From the NCBI RefSeq assembly GCF_002455975.1, contig NZ_DKLM01000062.1, positions 1 through 20,255 on the forward strand: DNA of 20,255 nucleotides, in the 5' to 3' direction. The stretch comes from Clostridium sp. UBA6640 (GTDB lineage Bacteria; Bacillota; Clostridia; Clostridiales; Clostridiaceae). A program made the position numbers and the translations under genes. The notes under the pieces were generated by a model. The model did not search any database, had not been told where the DNA came from, and saw only the letters and a program-made list of their open reading frames with translations. Shown in pieces: positions 1 to 6,934 of this stretch. The first letter of the stretch is position 1, and each line of letters opens with the position of its first letter.

Positions 1-165
1 TGCACAATTAAGGAAGAAATTATTTTTTTAGAAAAACAATTTCCTAAAACATATTTTTGACTAGTAATATAAAATTGATAGTGATTATGGCGAACACTGT
101 TCGCGGCTACGGAACAAATTCTAAATTTCTCAGCAATCACTGAGAAATGTCCACATAGTAAATGA
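1..165. repeat. Interspersed structured repeat, copy A (diverged, at window edge)
   Basis: This stretch aligns from end to end with the repeat at 16596-16797. Both copies begin TGCACAAT, carry a GAAATTATTTTT segment, then CTAG-AAT, then a GGCGAA/TTCGC hairpin, then ATTTCTCAG-CTGAGAAATGT. Here the hairpin arms are GCGAACA (90-96) with TGTTCGC (98-104), and ATTTCTCAG (125-133) with CTGAGAAAT (140-148). The terminal inverted repeats of the other copy are absent or decayed. It has no coding potential. The left limit may lie outside the window. Confidence 0.7.
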
Positions 166-192
166 ATAATCCATAAACATTTACTTTATGAT

Positions 193-218
193 GGAGTTCT
201 AAATGGACTTCTTTTTTT
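193..218 (+). terminator. Rho-independent terminator of a gene upstream of the window
   Basis: GGAGTTC (193-199) pairs with GGACTTC (205-211) in RNA using two G-U pairs, with a 5-base loop, followed directly by seven T. The wobble pairs only work on the + transcript, so it should end transcription coming from the left. From 219 to the transporter start at 431 there is only AT-rich DNA with no further feature that I can support. Confidence 0.6.
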
Positions 219-430
219 ACTACACAATAATTTTAAAGAATAACTCTATTTTGTAGAAGATAAAATTGTAAAGGTATTTAAAATACTGGATTTTAATAAT
301 ATAATAAATATTGTTGTATTTAATTATTCATATATTTTTAAATTTAATTAATTATTTATATAATAAATTCTCATATATCTTATAAGGTATGTTATTTAAG
401 ATATATGATGATAAAACTAAGGAGGAGAAT

Positions 431-1291
431 ATGAAAAAGATACATGGCATACTTTATATTGTATTATCAGCAATAGCCTTTGGAATAATGCCTATACTTG
501 CTAAATTAGCTTATAGTGGAGGAGCAAGTGTACAAACGACCTTATTTCTGAGGTTTTCCTTTGCAACTTTAATGTTATTTTGTTATATAAAAAGCAAGAA
601 TATATCTTTAAAGCTTGAAAAAAAACAATATGCACTTTTAATATTTTTAGGGGTAGCTGGGTATTCTTTAACATCGACGATGTTATTTTTATCTTATAAT
701 TATATATCTGTAGGTATGGCTACAATGATAATACATAGTTATCCAGCAATAGTTACTTTTTTATCTTTTGTATTTTATGGGGAGAAGTTAAGTTTGAAAA
801 AAATACTCTGTCTTATACTTTGTATTTTAGGGATATTTATAATGGTAGATTTAGGAGTAGCTAATTATGATATAAAAGGAATTTTACTAGCCTTAATAGC
901 TGCTATAGGATATTCTTTTTATGTATTAGGAGCCTCTCATAAATACATTAAATCAACAAATAATTATGTTATTACTTTTTACATATCACTAGTATCTGCT
1001 ATAAGCATATTAGCTTTGGGACTTCCAACTCAAACTATTAATTTAAATATAAAGTTCTATAGCTTAGTAGCCATACTGTTATTAGCATTTATATCTACAG
1101 TTATAGGCCTTATAGCATTTTTACAGGGTGTTAAAATCATCGGTCCTTCTAATGCTTCTATATTTGGAACACTAGAACCTATTGTTACCTTAGTATTAGG
1201 AATACTGATATTGGGAGAAGGAGTAGATTTTAAAACTACTTTAGGAAGCATACTGATAATTATATCTATGATTATATTAGCAAAAGAATAA
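431..1291 (+). CDS. EamA/DMT-family transporter (drug/metabolite permease)
   Basis: This is a predicted inner-membrane permease of the drug/metabolite transporter superfamily, 286 residues with about ten hydrophobic helices arranged as two EamA repeats. Family hallmarks are visible: a GIMPILAKLAY helix near the N-terminus, a GYSFYVLG segment at the start of the second half, and the C-terminal GTLEPIVTLVLG...GE signature. The substrate cannot be inferred. The start is taken at the ATG at 431 because AAGGAGGAGAAT sits just before it; an in-frame ATG at 389 has no ribosome binding site and would add 14 polar residues. The gene stands alone: a hairpin terminator follows, and the hut operon has its own promoter. 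A decayed copy of the C-terminal part of a related gene lies directly downstream (1366-1480). Confidence 0.85.
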   Translation: MKKIHGILYIVLSAIAFGIMPILAKLAYSGGASVQTTLFLRFSFATLMLFCYIKSKNISLKLEKKQYALLIFLGVAGYSLTSTMLFLSYNYISVGMATMIIHSYPAIVTFLSFVFYGEKLSLKKILCLILCILGIFIMVDLGVANYDIKGILLALIAAIGYSFYVLGASHKYIKSTNNYVITFYISLVSAISILALGLPTQTINLNIKFYSLVAILLLAFISTVIGLIAFLQGVKIIGPSNASIFGTLEPIVTLVLGILILGEGVDFKTTLGSILIIISMIILAKE

Positions 1292-1297
1292 TTTAAA

Positions 1298-1356
1298 TAA
1301 AATCAATAATGGCTCACTATATTTTAATATTTTGAAATATAGTCAGCTATTTTATT
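1298..1356 (+). terminator. Hairpin terminator after the EamA gene
   Basis: A long stem pairs AATGGCT (1308-1314) with AGCTATT (1345-1351, one G-U) and, inside it, ACTATATTT (1316-1324) with AAATATAGT (1335-1343). It is flanked by AAATAAAAT and ATTTTATTT, so the T-rich tract is interrupted rather than pure. Confidence 0.6.
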
Positions 1357-1365
1357 TATATATTA

Positions 1366-1480
1366 ATTGATCCTTCTAGTGCAGTTATATTTGGTACTTT
1401 AGAACTTATGTTAGTTTAATATTAGGTGAAGCGCTAGCTTTCAAAACTATACTAGAAAGATTTATTATAATAATATTTAT
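1366..1480 (+). pseudogene. Remnant of a second EamA transporter gene (C-terminal part)
   Basis: Read in frame from 1366 the DNA gives IDPSSAVIFGTLEL, which matches IGPSNASIFGTLEP near the C-terminus of the intact transporter just upstream. The frame then breaks at a stop, and after a shift and a short deletion it continues as LGEALAFKTILERFIIIIF, matching LGEGVDFKTTLGSILIIIS. DNA similarity to 1141-1270 is visible by eye. It has no start codon and no complete frame. It is either a decayed tandem duplicate or the tail of a paralogue that lost most of its length. The hairpin at 1298-1356 separates it from the intact gene. Confidence 0.65.
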
Positions 1481-1611
1481 AGAGAATGGGAAGATTAAAT
1501 TAAGTGTAAAATTTATTTAAAAACTACTAAGGTATTAAGAATAAAATTTTTACTATAACTCTTTATATTTATTATTTTTAACTACTGTAATTTTGCCACA
1601 ACATTATTACT

Positions 1612-1639
1612 TTGTCATGGTAAAGCAATAATATATTAA
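1612..1639 (+). promoter_or_regulatory. Candidate sigma-A promoter of the hut operon
   Basis: TTGTCA (1612-1617) is followed after 16 bases by TATTAA (1634-1639). The -35 is good and the -10 is weak. It is the best-placed promoter-like pair in the 240 bases before hutH, and a CodY-like palindrome starts two bases after the -10. A loose dyad, TTGCCACAACA with TGTCATGGTAA (1593-1623), overlaps the -35. Confidence 0.4.
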
Positions 1640-1640
1640 A

Positions 1641-1655
1641 AATATTCAGAATATT
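1641..1655. promoter_or_regulatory. CodY-box-like operator
   Basis: AATATTCAGAATATT agrees with the CodY consensus AATTTTCWGAAAATT at 13 of 15 positions, and the two mismatches are symmetric, so the site stays a palindrome about the central base. It would cover the transcription start of the proposed hut promoter, a normal position for a repressor. In Bacillus subtilis the hut operon is a known CodY target. No codY gene lies in this window. Confidence 0.55.
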
Positions 1656-1743
1656 TTATTTCGTTTATTTTGAAGGTTAAATTAATATTATAAAGAATTA
1701 TATGTAATAAGAATATTATTTATAAAAAAAAGGGGGCAAATAT

Positions 1744-3267
1744 ATGAACAAGGTTATTATAGATGGAAATAGTTTAACACTTCAACAAATAGTAGACGTA
1801 GCTAGAAATAATTATCTAGTAGAGCTTAGCGAGGAAGCAAAGGTAAGAGTTAATAAATCTAGAAACATAGTTGATAAAATTGTAGAAGATGACAAGGTTA
1901 TATATGGAATAACTACAGGCTTTGGAAAATTTTCTGATGTTTCAATTTCAGGGGAAGATTGCAAAGAGCTACAAAGAAATTTAATAATTTCTCATTCTTG
2001 CGGTTTTGGAAATAAACTTGAAACAGAATATGTTAGAGGAATTATGCTTTTAAGAGCTAATGCACTTTCAAAAGGATATTCAGGTATTAGATTATCTACA
2101 TTACAAACATTAGTAGATATGTTAAATAAAAAAGTACATCCTTCAATTCCAGAAAAGGGTTCTTTAGGAGCATCAGGCGATTTAGCACCATTATCTCATA
2201 TGGTACTTCCTATGCTTGGTGAAGGTGAAGCTGAGTATGAAGGGGAAATACTATCCGGTAAAGAGGCAATGAAAAGAGCTAACATTGAAGTTATTGAGCT
2301 TGTAGCAAAAGAAGGTCTAGCACTTATAAATGGAACTCAAGTTATGACATCTGTAGCTTCTATTGGAATTTATGATGCAATAAATCTAATGAAATTAAGC
2401 GATATAGCAGCTGCTATGAGCTTAGAAGCACTTAGAGGTATTAAAGATGCCTACGATAAGAGAACTCACTTAATAAGAAGTCATCAAGGGCAAATTATTA
2501 CTGCAGAAAACATATTAAATTTAGTTGAAGACAGTACATTAGTAACAAGTCAAGGAGAAATAAGAGTACAAGATGCGTATACTTTAAGATGCGTGCCTCA
2601 AATACATGGAGCAAGTAAAGATGCAATCAGATATATACAGAGTGTAATAGAAACAGAAATTAATTCTGTTACAGATAATCCAATTGTTACTGAAGAAGGA
2701 GATGTAATATCAGGTGGAAATTTCCATGGTCAGCCTATTGCATTGAGCTCTGACTTTTTAGGAATTGCTGTAGCTGAAATGGCTAACATATCAGAAAGAA
2801 GACTTGAGAGATTAATAAACTATCAATTGAATGACCTACCAGCATTTTTAGTTAAGCATGGGGGATTAAATTCAGGATTTATGATTACACAATATGCGGC
2901 AGCAGCATTAGTTTCAGAGAATAAAATATTAGCTCATCCAGCCAGTGTAGATTCTATACCTTCTTCAGCAAATCAAGAAGATCATGTAAGTATGGGAACT
3001 ATAGCTGCAAGAAAAGCAAGAGATATAATAAAAAATACTCAAAGGGTTTTAGCAACAGAACTTTTAGCTGCTTGTCAAGCAATAGACTTTAGAGAAGGAT
3101 TTACTTTAGGTAAAGGAACTAAAGAATGTTATGAGGCAGTTAGAGAAGTTGCAAACTTTATTGATAAAGACGTTGTTATGTATAAAGAATTAGATAAAGT
3201 TTTAGAGATTATTGTTGATAATACAATATTAGATAAGGTTGAAAAAGTAGTAAAAATAAATTATTAA
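1744..3267 (+). CDS. hutH: Histidine ammonia-lyase
   Basis: Catalyses the first step of histidine breakdown: L-histidine to urocanate plus ammonia, in the cytoplasm. At 507 residues it has the usual family length. The Ala-Ser-Gly triad that cyclises into the MIO cofactor is at 143-145 inside GSLGASGDLAPL, and the conserved catalytic-loop tyrosine is Y54 in YGITTGFG. The later signature SVTDNP and the QEDHVSMG segment are also present. The ATG is preceded by a strong GGGGG ribosome binding site. It is the first gene of the operon hutH-ftcD-hutI-fchA, with gaps of 33, 22 and 18 bases between genes, and lies behind the promoter and CodY-like box at 1612-1655. Confidence 0.97.
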   Translation: MNKVIIDGNSLTLQQIVDVARNNYLVELSEEAKVRVNKSRNIVDKIVEDDKVIYGITTGFGKFSDVSISGEDCKELQRNLIISHSCGFGNKLETEYVRGIMLLRANALSKGYSGIRLSTLQTLVDMLNKKVHPSIPEKGSLGASGDLAPLSHMVLPMLGEGEAEYEGEILSGKEAMKRANIEVIELVAKEGLALINGTQVMTSVASIGIYDAINLMKLSDIAAAMSLEALRGIKDAYDKRTHLIRSHQGQIITAENILNLVEDSTLVTSQGEIRVQDAYTLRCVPQIHGASKDAIRYIQSVIETEINSVTDNPIVTEEGDVISGGNFHGQPIALSSDFLGIAVAEMANISERRLERLINYQLNDLPAFLVKHGGLNSGFMITQYAAAALVSENKILAHPASVDSIPSSANQEDHVSMGTIAARKARDIIKNTQRVLATELLAACQAIDFREGFTLGKGTKECYEAVREVANFIDKDVVMYKELDKVLEIIVDNTILDKVEKVVKINY

Positions 3268-3300
3268 AATACTATTCATTACATAGGGAGGGAGATTTTT

Positions 3301-4197
3301 ATGGCAAGAATTATTGAGTGTATTCCTAACTTTAGTGAAGGAAGAGATAAAGAAAAAATAGAAAAGATTATGGATACTGTAAGAGGAGTAGAAGGGGTAA
3401 AATTATTAGATTACTCTAGTGATACAGATCATAATAGAACTGTTGTTACACTAGTAGGTGAACCAACAGCGGTAGAAAATGCTATTATTAACATGGCAGA
3501 GAAAGTTTATGGACTTATAGATATGAGTGTTCATCATGGCGGACATCCTAGAATGGGTGCTCTAGATGTAGTACCATTTGTACCTATTAGTGATATATCA
3601 ATGGATGAATGTGTGGAAATAGCTAATAGAGTAGGTAAAGTTATAGGAGAAAAATTCTCAATACCTGTTTATTTATATGAAAAAGCAGCATCTGCTCCAC
3701 ATAGAGAGAATCTAGCCACTGTTAGAAAGGGACAATATGAAGGATTCTTTGAAAAGATTAAAGAAGAAAATTGGAAACCAGATTATGGTCCAAGTGAAGT
3801 AAATGTTAAGGGTGGATGTGTTGCAATATCTGCTAGACAGCCTTTAGTAGCTTTCAATGTAAATTTAGGTACAGATAATTTAGAAATTGCAGATAAAATT
3901 GCTAAAACTATAAGACATTTAGGTGGAGGACTAAGATTCGTTAAAGCTATGGGAGTTATGCTTGAAGAAAGAAATATAGCACAGGTTTCAATGAATTTAG
4001 TTAACTATGAAAAAACAGCAGTTTATAGAGCTTTTGAAATGGTTAAGATGGAAGCAAAACGCTATGGAGTACCAGTAGTAGGTAGTGAGGTTATTGGACT
4101 TTTACCTATGGCTGCATTAATTAATAGTGCAGAATACTATTTACAAATAGAAAACTTCTCTATGGATCAAATATTGGAAAAAAGAGTAAGTGAATAA
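3301..4197 (+). CDS. ftcD: Glutamate formimidoyltransferase (formiminotransferase domain only)
   Basis: Transfers the formimino group of N-formimino-L-glutamate to tetrahydrofolate, giving glutamate and 5-formimino-THF. At 298 residues it covers only the two formiminotransferase subdomains; in animals this domain is fused to a cyclodeaminase in a protein of about 540 residues, whereas here the cyclodeaminase is the separate fchA gene. The N-terminal ECIPNFSEGRD motif is typical. The strongly conserved VHHGGHPRMGALDVVPF places a histidine at position 82, the same number as the proposed catalytic His of the porcine enzyme. The ribosome binding site is AGGGAGGGAG. Its place between hutH and hutI shows that histidine is degraded by the formiminoglutamate/THF route rather than by direct hydrolysis. 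Confidence 0.95.
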   Translation: MARIIECIPNFSEGRDKEKIEKIMDTVRGVEGVKLLDYSSDTDHNRTVVTLVGEPTAVENAIINMAEKVYGLIDMSVHHGGHPRMGALDVVPFVPISDISMDECVEIANRVGKVIGEKFSIPVYLYEKAASAPHRENLATVRKGQYEGFFEKIKEENWKPDYGPSEVNVKGGCVAISARQPLVAFNVNLGTDNLEIADKIAKTIRHLGGGLRFVKAMGVMLEERNIAQVSMNLVNYEKTAVYRAFEMVKMEAKRYGVPVVGSEVIGLLPMAALINSAEYYLQIENFSMDQILEKRVSE

Positions 4198-4219
4198 AAG
4201 TTAAAGAGGGAGGTACTTC

Positions 4220-5461
4220 ATGTCAATCATAATAAAAAATATTGACTGTTTAGTAACTTGTGAAGGTAGCTATAAAAAAACTAAAGAAGAAATGAAAGAC
4301 GCCAAAATCATAAATAATGGTTATGTTGTCATTAATAATGATATAATAACTGAGGTTGGAACTGGAGATGGATATAATAAATATTTATCAGAAAACTGCA
4401 CCATTATTGATGGAAAAGGTAAGACTGTAACTCCAGGACTTGTAGATCCACATACTCATTTAGTGTATTCAGGATCAAGAGAAAGAGAACTTCCGCTTAA
4501 ATTAAACAAGGTAGGATATATTGAAATATTAAACAGTGGTGGTGGTATATTAAGTACTGTTGATAGTACTAGGAGAGCTTCTTTTGAACAGTTGGTAGAA
4601 GAGAGTAAAGCTAGATTAGATATAATGTTAAATCATGGGACTACTACTGTTGAAAGTAAATCAGGATATGGATTAGATTTAGAAACAGAAGCTAAGATTT
4701 TAAATGTAAATAAAGAGCTTAATAAAATTCATCCTGTGGATATAGTATCAACTTTTATGGGTGCTCATGCTATTCCTAAAGAATACGTAGATAAAAGAGC
4801 TGAGTTTATAAAAGTAATTAAAGACATGATTCCATATATTAAGGAAAATAATTTAGCAGAATTCATAGATTGTTTCTGTGAGGAGGGCGTATTTACTACA
4901 GAAGAGTGTAGGGAAATACTTTCACTAGGAAGAGAGCATGGATTAATTCCTAAAATTCATGCAGATGAAGTAGAATCTGTAGGGGGAGCTGAACTTGCAG
5001 GAGAAATAAAAGCAATCTCTGCAGAGCATCTAATTGCTGCAAGTGATGAAGGAATAAAAGCACTAGCTGATAATGGAGTAGTAGCAGTACTACTTCCATC
5101 AACTGCCTTTTATTTAATGCTTGGAAGATTTGCAAGGGCAAGAGAAATGATAGATAAAGGCGTTTGTGTAGCATTGGCTACGGATTGTAATCCTGGTACA
5201 TCACCAACAGAATCTATGCAGACTGTAATGACGTTTGCTTCTTTTGGAATGAGAATGTTCCCAGAAGAAATTATAAATGCTATGACTATAAATTCAGCAG
5301 CTTCTATGAACCGTGAAAAAGAAATAGGAAGCATTGAAGTAGGAAAAAAAGCTGATATAGTCATGTTTAATGCTAAAAATTTAAATTATTTAATATATCA
5401 TTTTGGAATAAACTCTGTATATAAGGTCATTAAAAATGGTAATATTGTAGTGGGAAACTAA
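4220..5461 (+). CDS. hutI: Imidazolonepropionase
   Basis: Opens the ring of 4-imidazolone-5-propionate by hydrolysis to give N-formimino-L-glutamate, the substrate of the gene before it. It is a metal-dependent amidohydrolase of 413 residues, the usual length. Metal ligands are visible: H78 and H80 in DPHTHLVYSG, H247 in KIHADE, and D322 in ATDCNPG, with H270 in SAEH also conserved. These lie at a constant offset of -2 from the ligands known in the Bacillus subtilis enzyme. The ribosome binding site is GAGGGAGGT. Its direct substrate should be made by urocanase (HutU), which is not encoded in this cluster, so that enzyme must be elsewhere in the genome. Confidence 0.96.
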   Translation: MSIIIKNIDCLVTCEGSYKKTKEEMKDAKIINNGYVVINNDIITEVGTGDGYNKYLSENCTIIDGKGKTVTPGLVDPHTHLVYSGSRERELPLKLNKVGYIEILNSGGGILSTVDSTRRASFEQLVEESKARLDIMLNHGTTTVESKSGYGLDLETEAKILNVNKELNKIHPVDIVSTFMGAHAIPKEYVDKRAEFIKVIKDMIPYIKENNLAEFIDCFCEEGVFTTEECREILSLGREHGLIPKIHADEVESVGGAELAGEIKAISAEHLIAASDEGIKALADNGVVAVLLPSTAFYLMLGRFARAREMIDKGVCVALATDCNPGTSPTESMQTVMTFASFGMRMFPEEIINAMTINSAASMNREKEIGSIEVGKKADIVMFNAKNLNYLIYHFGINSVYKVIKNGNIVVGN

Positions 5462-5479
5462 TATAGGAGTGTGATATAT

Positions 5480-6115
5480 ATGTTAGAAAAGAAAACAGTC
5501 AAAGAATTTGTAGAAGAATTAGCGTCATCATCACCAGCACCAGGAGGTGGAAGTGTATCTGCAATTTCAGCGTCATTAGCGTCAGCATTAACTTCTATGG
5601 TATGCAATTTAACTGTAGGTAAAAAGGCTTATAATGAACTTGAAGAGGATAAAAAAGCATCTATAGATGAAACATTAAAGGCCTCTGAAGAATTAAAATT
5701 TAAATTCTTAGATTTAATGAATGAAGATACAAAGGTATTTTTAGAACTTATGGAAGCTTTCAAGATGCCTAAGGACAGTGAAGAGGAAAAGAAAGTTAGA
5801 AGTGAAAAAATACAATTAGGTTATAAGAAATCATTAGAAGTACCGCTATCAACTGCTAAGGCAGCTTTTGACCTATATAAATATATATTAATAGCTGCAC
5901 AATATGGAAATAAGAATGCAATTTCTGATGCAGGAGTTGCTGCTCTTATGACTCAAAGTGCTATTGAAGCAGCTATATTAAATGTAAAAATTAATATGTC
6001 ATCAATAAAAGATGAAGAATATAAAAATGGTATAGGAAAAGATATTGAAAATATAAGTAGTGAAGGTACTAGACTAAGAGAAGAAATATTGAAAATAGTT
6101 AATAGCAAAATATAA
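5480..6115 (+). CDS. fchA: Formiminotetrahydrofolate cyclodeaminase
   Basis: Converts 5-formimino-THF to 5,10-methenyl-THF and ammonia, completing transfer of the histidine C2 carbon into the folate pool. It is a 211-residue protein of the FTCD_C family, all-helical and usually folate-binding as a dimer. The N-terminal ASSSPAPGGGSVSA motif is the family signature. The ATG at 5480 is chosen because AGGAG ends 10 bases before it; an in-frame GTG at 5471 is almost touching the Shine-Dalgarno sequence. It is the last gene of the hut operon, with a strong terminator five bases after the stop. Clostridia can use the methenyl-THF for one-carbon metabolism or recover it as formate with ATP. Confidence 0.93.
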   Translation: MLEKKTVKEFVEELASSSPAPGGGSVSAISASLASALTSMVCNLTVGKKAYNELEEDKKASIDETLKASEELKFKFLDLMNEDTKVFLELMEAFKMPKDSEEEKKVRSEKIQLGYKKSLEVPLSTAKAAFDLYKYILIAAQYGNKNAISDAGVAALMTQSAIEAAILNVKINMSSIKDEEYKNGIGKDIENISSEGTRLREEILKIVNSKI

Positions 6116-6119
6116 TGGA

Positions 6120-6157
6120 ATATGCCAAAACGCATTAAGTGTTTTGGCATATTTTTT
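6120..6157 (+). terminator. Terminator of the hut operon
   Basis: A perfect 12-bp stem, ATATGCCAAAAC (6120-6131) with GTTTTGGCATAT (6141-6152), has a 9-base loop and a T-run after it. It lies between the convergent fchA and the minus-strand membrane gene. The reverse strand lacks a good T-run, so it acts mainly on the + strand. Confidence 0.9.
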
Positions 6158-6185
6158 CTTGAGAGAAATAATTATACTTATAATC

Positions 6186-6632
6186 TTAATGTGACGAAGA
6201 AAAATCTATATAAGTAATTATTACATGTACTATTCCAAAAATTGCTGTTGGTACAATAGCAGGGAAGTTGTGAAGCCAAATTTCTGCCAAAATAAAATAT
6301 ACAACAGGAAAAATTGCCATGCAAATAAGTACTATCAGATTTTTGTTGCCTGCAAATAATAGAATCCAAAGTACATAATAAGATAATAGGAATATTGCCA
6401 TACCTATTACATAGTTACTTTGTATATATACATATCTATTAGTTATCATAAAAATTAAGAGTGCAATATAAATTAACTGACTTCCATGCTCTATTGCGTC
6501 TAATATCAAATGACTGCTTTCTGCCTTTCTTGATGATATTGCATTTGGAAACATAAAGTAGAAAATATTAGGTATCATAGGCAATAAAACAATAAGAAAG
6601 CCTTTCCATGAAAAGCCAAAAGAATAATTCAT
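6186..6632 (-). CDS. Small integral membrane protein, function unknown
   Basis: I do not recognise a named family. The 148-residue protein has about five hydrophobic helices, near residues 11-30, 51-67, 72-92, 97-116 and 122-143, and almost no soluble part. The first helix is preceded by SFGFSWKG, and a polar loop with PNAISSRKAESSH follows it. There is no signal peptide cleavage motif and no catalytic motif. The ATG has a good GGGGG ribosome binding site and a near-consensus sigma-A promoter at 6695-6722, which supports a real, expressed gene. It is a single-gene unit, convergent with the hut operon and divergent from the methyltransferase gene. Nothing in the context gives a job for it. Confidence 0.75.
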   Translation of the reverse strand: MNYSFGFSWKGFLIVLLPMIPNIFYFMFPNAISSRKAESSHLILDAIEHGSQLIYIALLIFMITNRYVYIQSNYVIGMAIFLLSYYVLWILLFAGNKNLIVLICMAIFPVVYFILAEIWLHNFPAIVPTAIFGIVHVIITYIDFSSSH

Positions 6633-6694
6633 ATCAATTCCCCCAATTTGCTCAATATAAATAATCTTACATCCTAATATATGGATTTAATTAA

Positions 6695-6722
6695 ATTATA
6701 GTATACTTTAAAAACATATCAA
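6695..6722 (-). promoter_or_regulatory. Sigma-A promoter of the 6186-6632 gene
   Basis: On the minus strand TTGATA (6722-6717), 16 bases, then TATAAT (6700-6695): five of six and six of six consensus positions. It lies about 60 bases before the ATG. Confidence 0.7.
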
Positions 6723-6885
6723 ATTTCAACATTAAATTAAAGCAAAGCCAAATAAAATATATTAATCAACTCTAAATAGATATTTTTTTATATGACTAAA
6801 TATATAATATAAAAAAATATTATAAAGAAAATGCTATAAATTTGTCCATTACAGTAAAAATATGGTTTAAGTAAAAATTTTTATA

Positions 6886-6894
6886 TGATATACT
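6886..6894 (+). promoter_or_regulatory. Candidate extended -10 promoter of the methyltransferase gene
   Basis: TGATATACT is an extended -10 element (TG-n-TATACT) about 40 bases before the gene. There is no clear -35; the best hexamer at the right distance is TTTAAG. The rest of the 300-base divergent gap is AT-rich with no other visible feature. Confidence 0.4.
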
Positions 6895-6934
6895 AAAATA
6901 AACAATTAAAATTAATTTTTAAAGGGGGGGAAGT

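Noticed and set aside
1593..1623. Dyad TTGCCACAACA/TGTCATGGTAA before hutH as a HutP- or repressor-type site
   Set aside because: Three of eleven positions do not pair, the spacing is arbitrary, and HutP acts on RNA with a different motif; mentioned only under the promoter.
4950..5364. Two minus-strand frames inside hutI
   Set aside because: They lie wholly inside a well conserved gene, have no ribosome binding site and give low-complexity Leu- or Ser-rich products.
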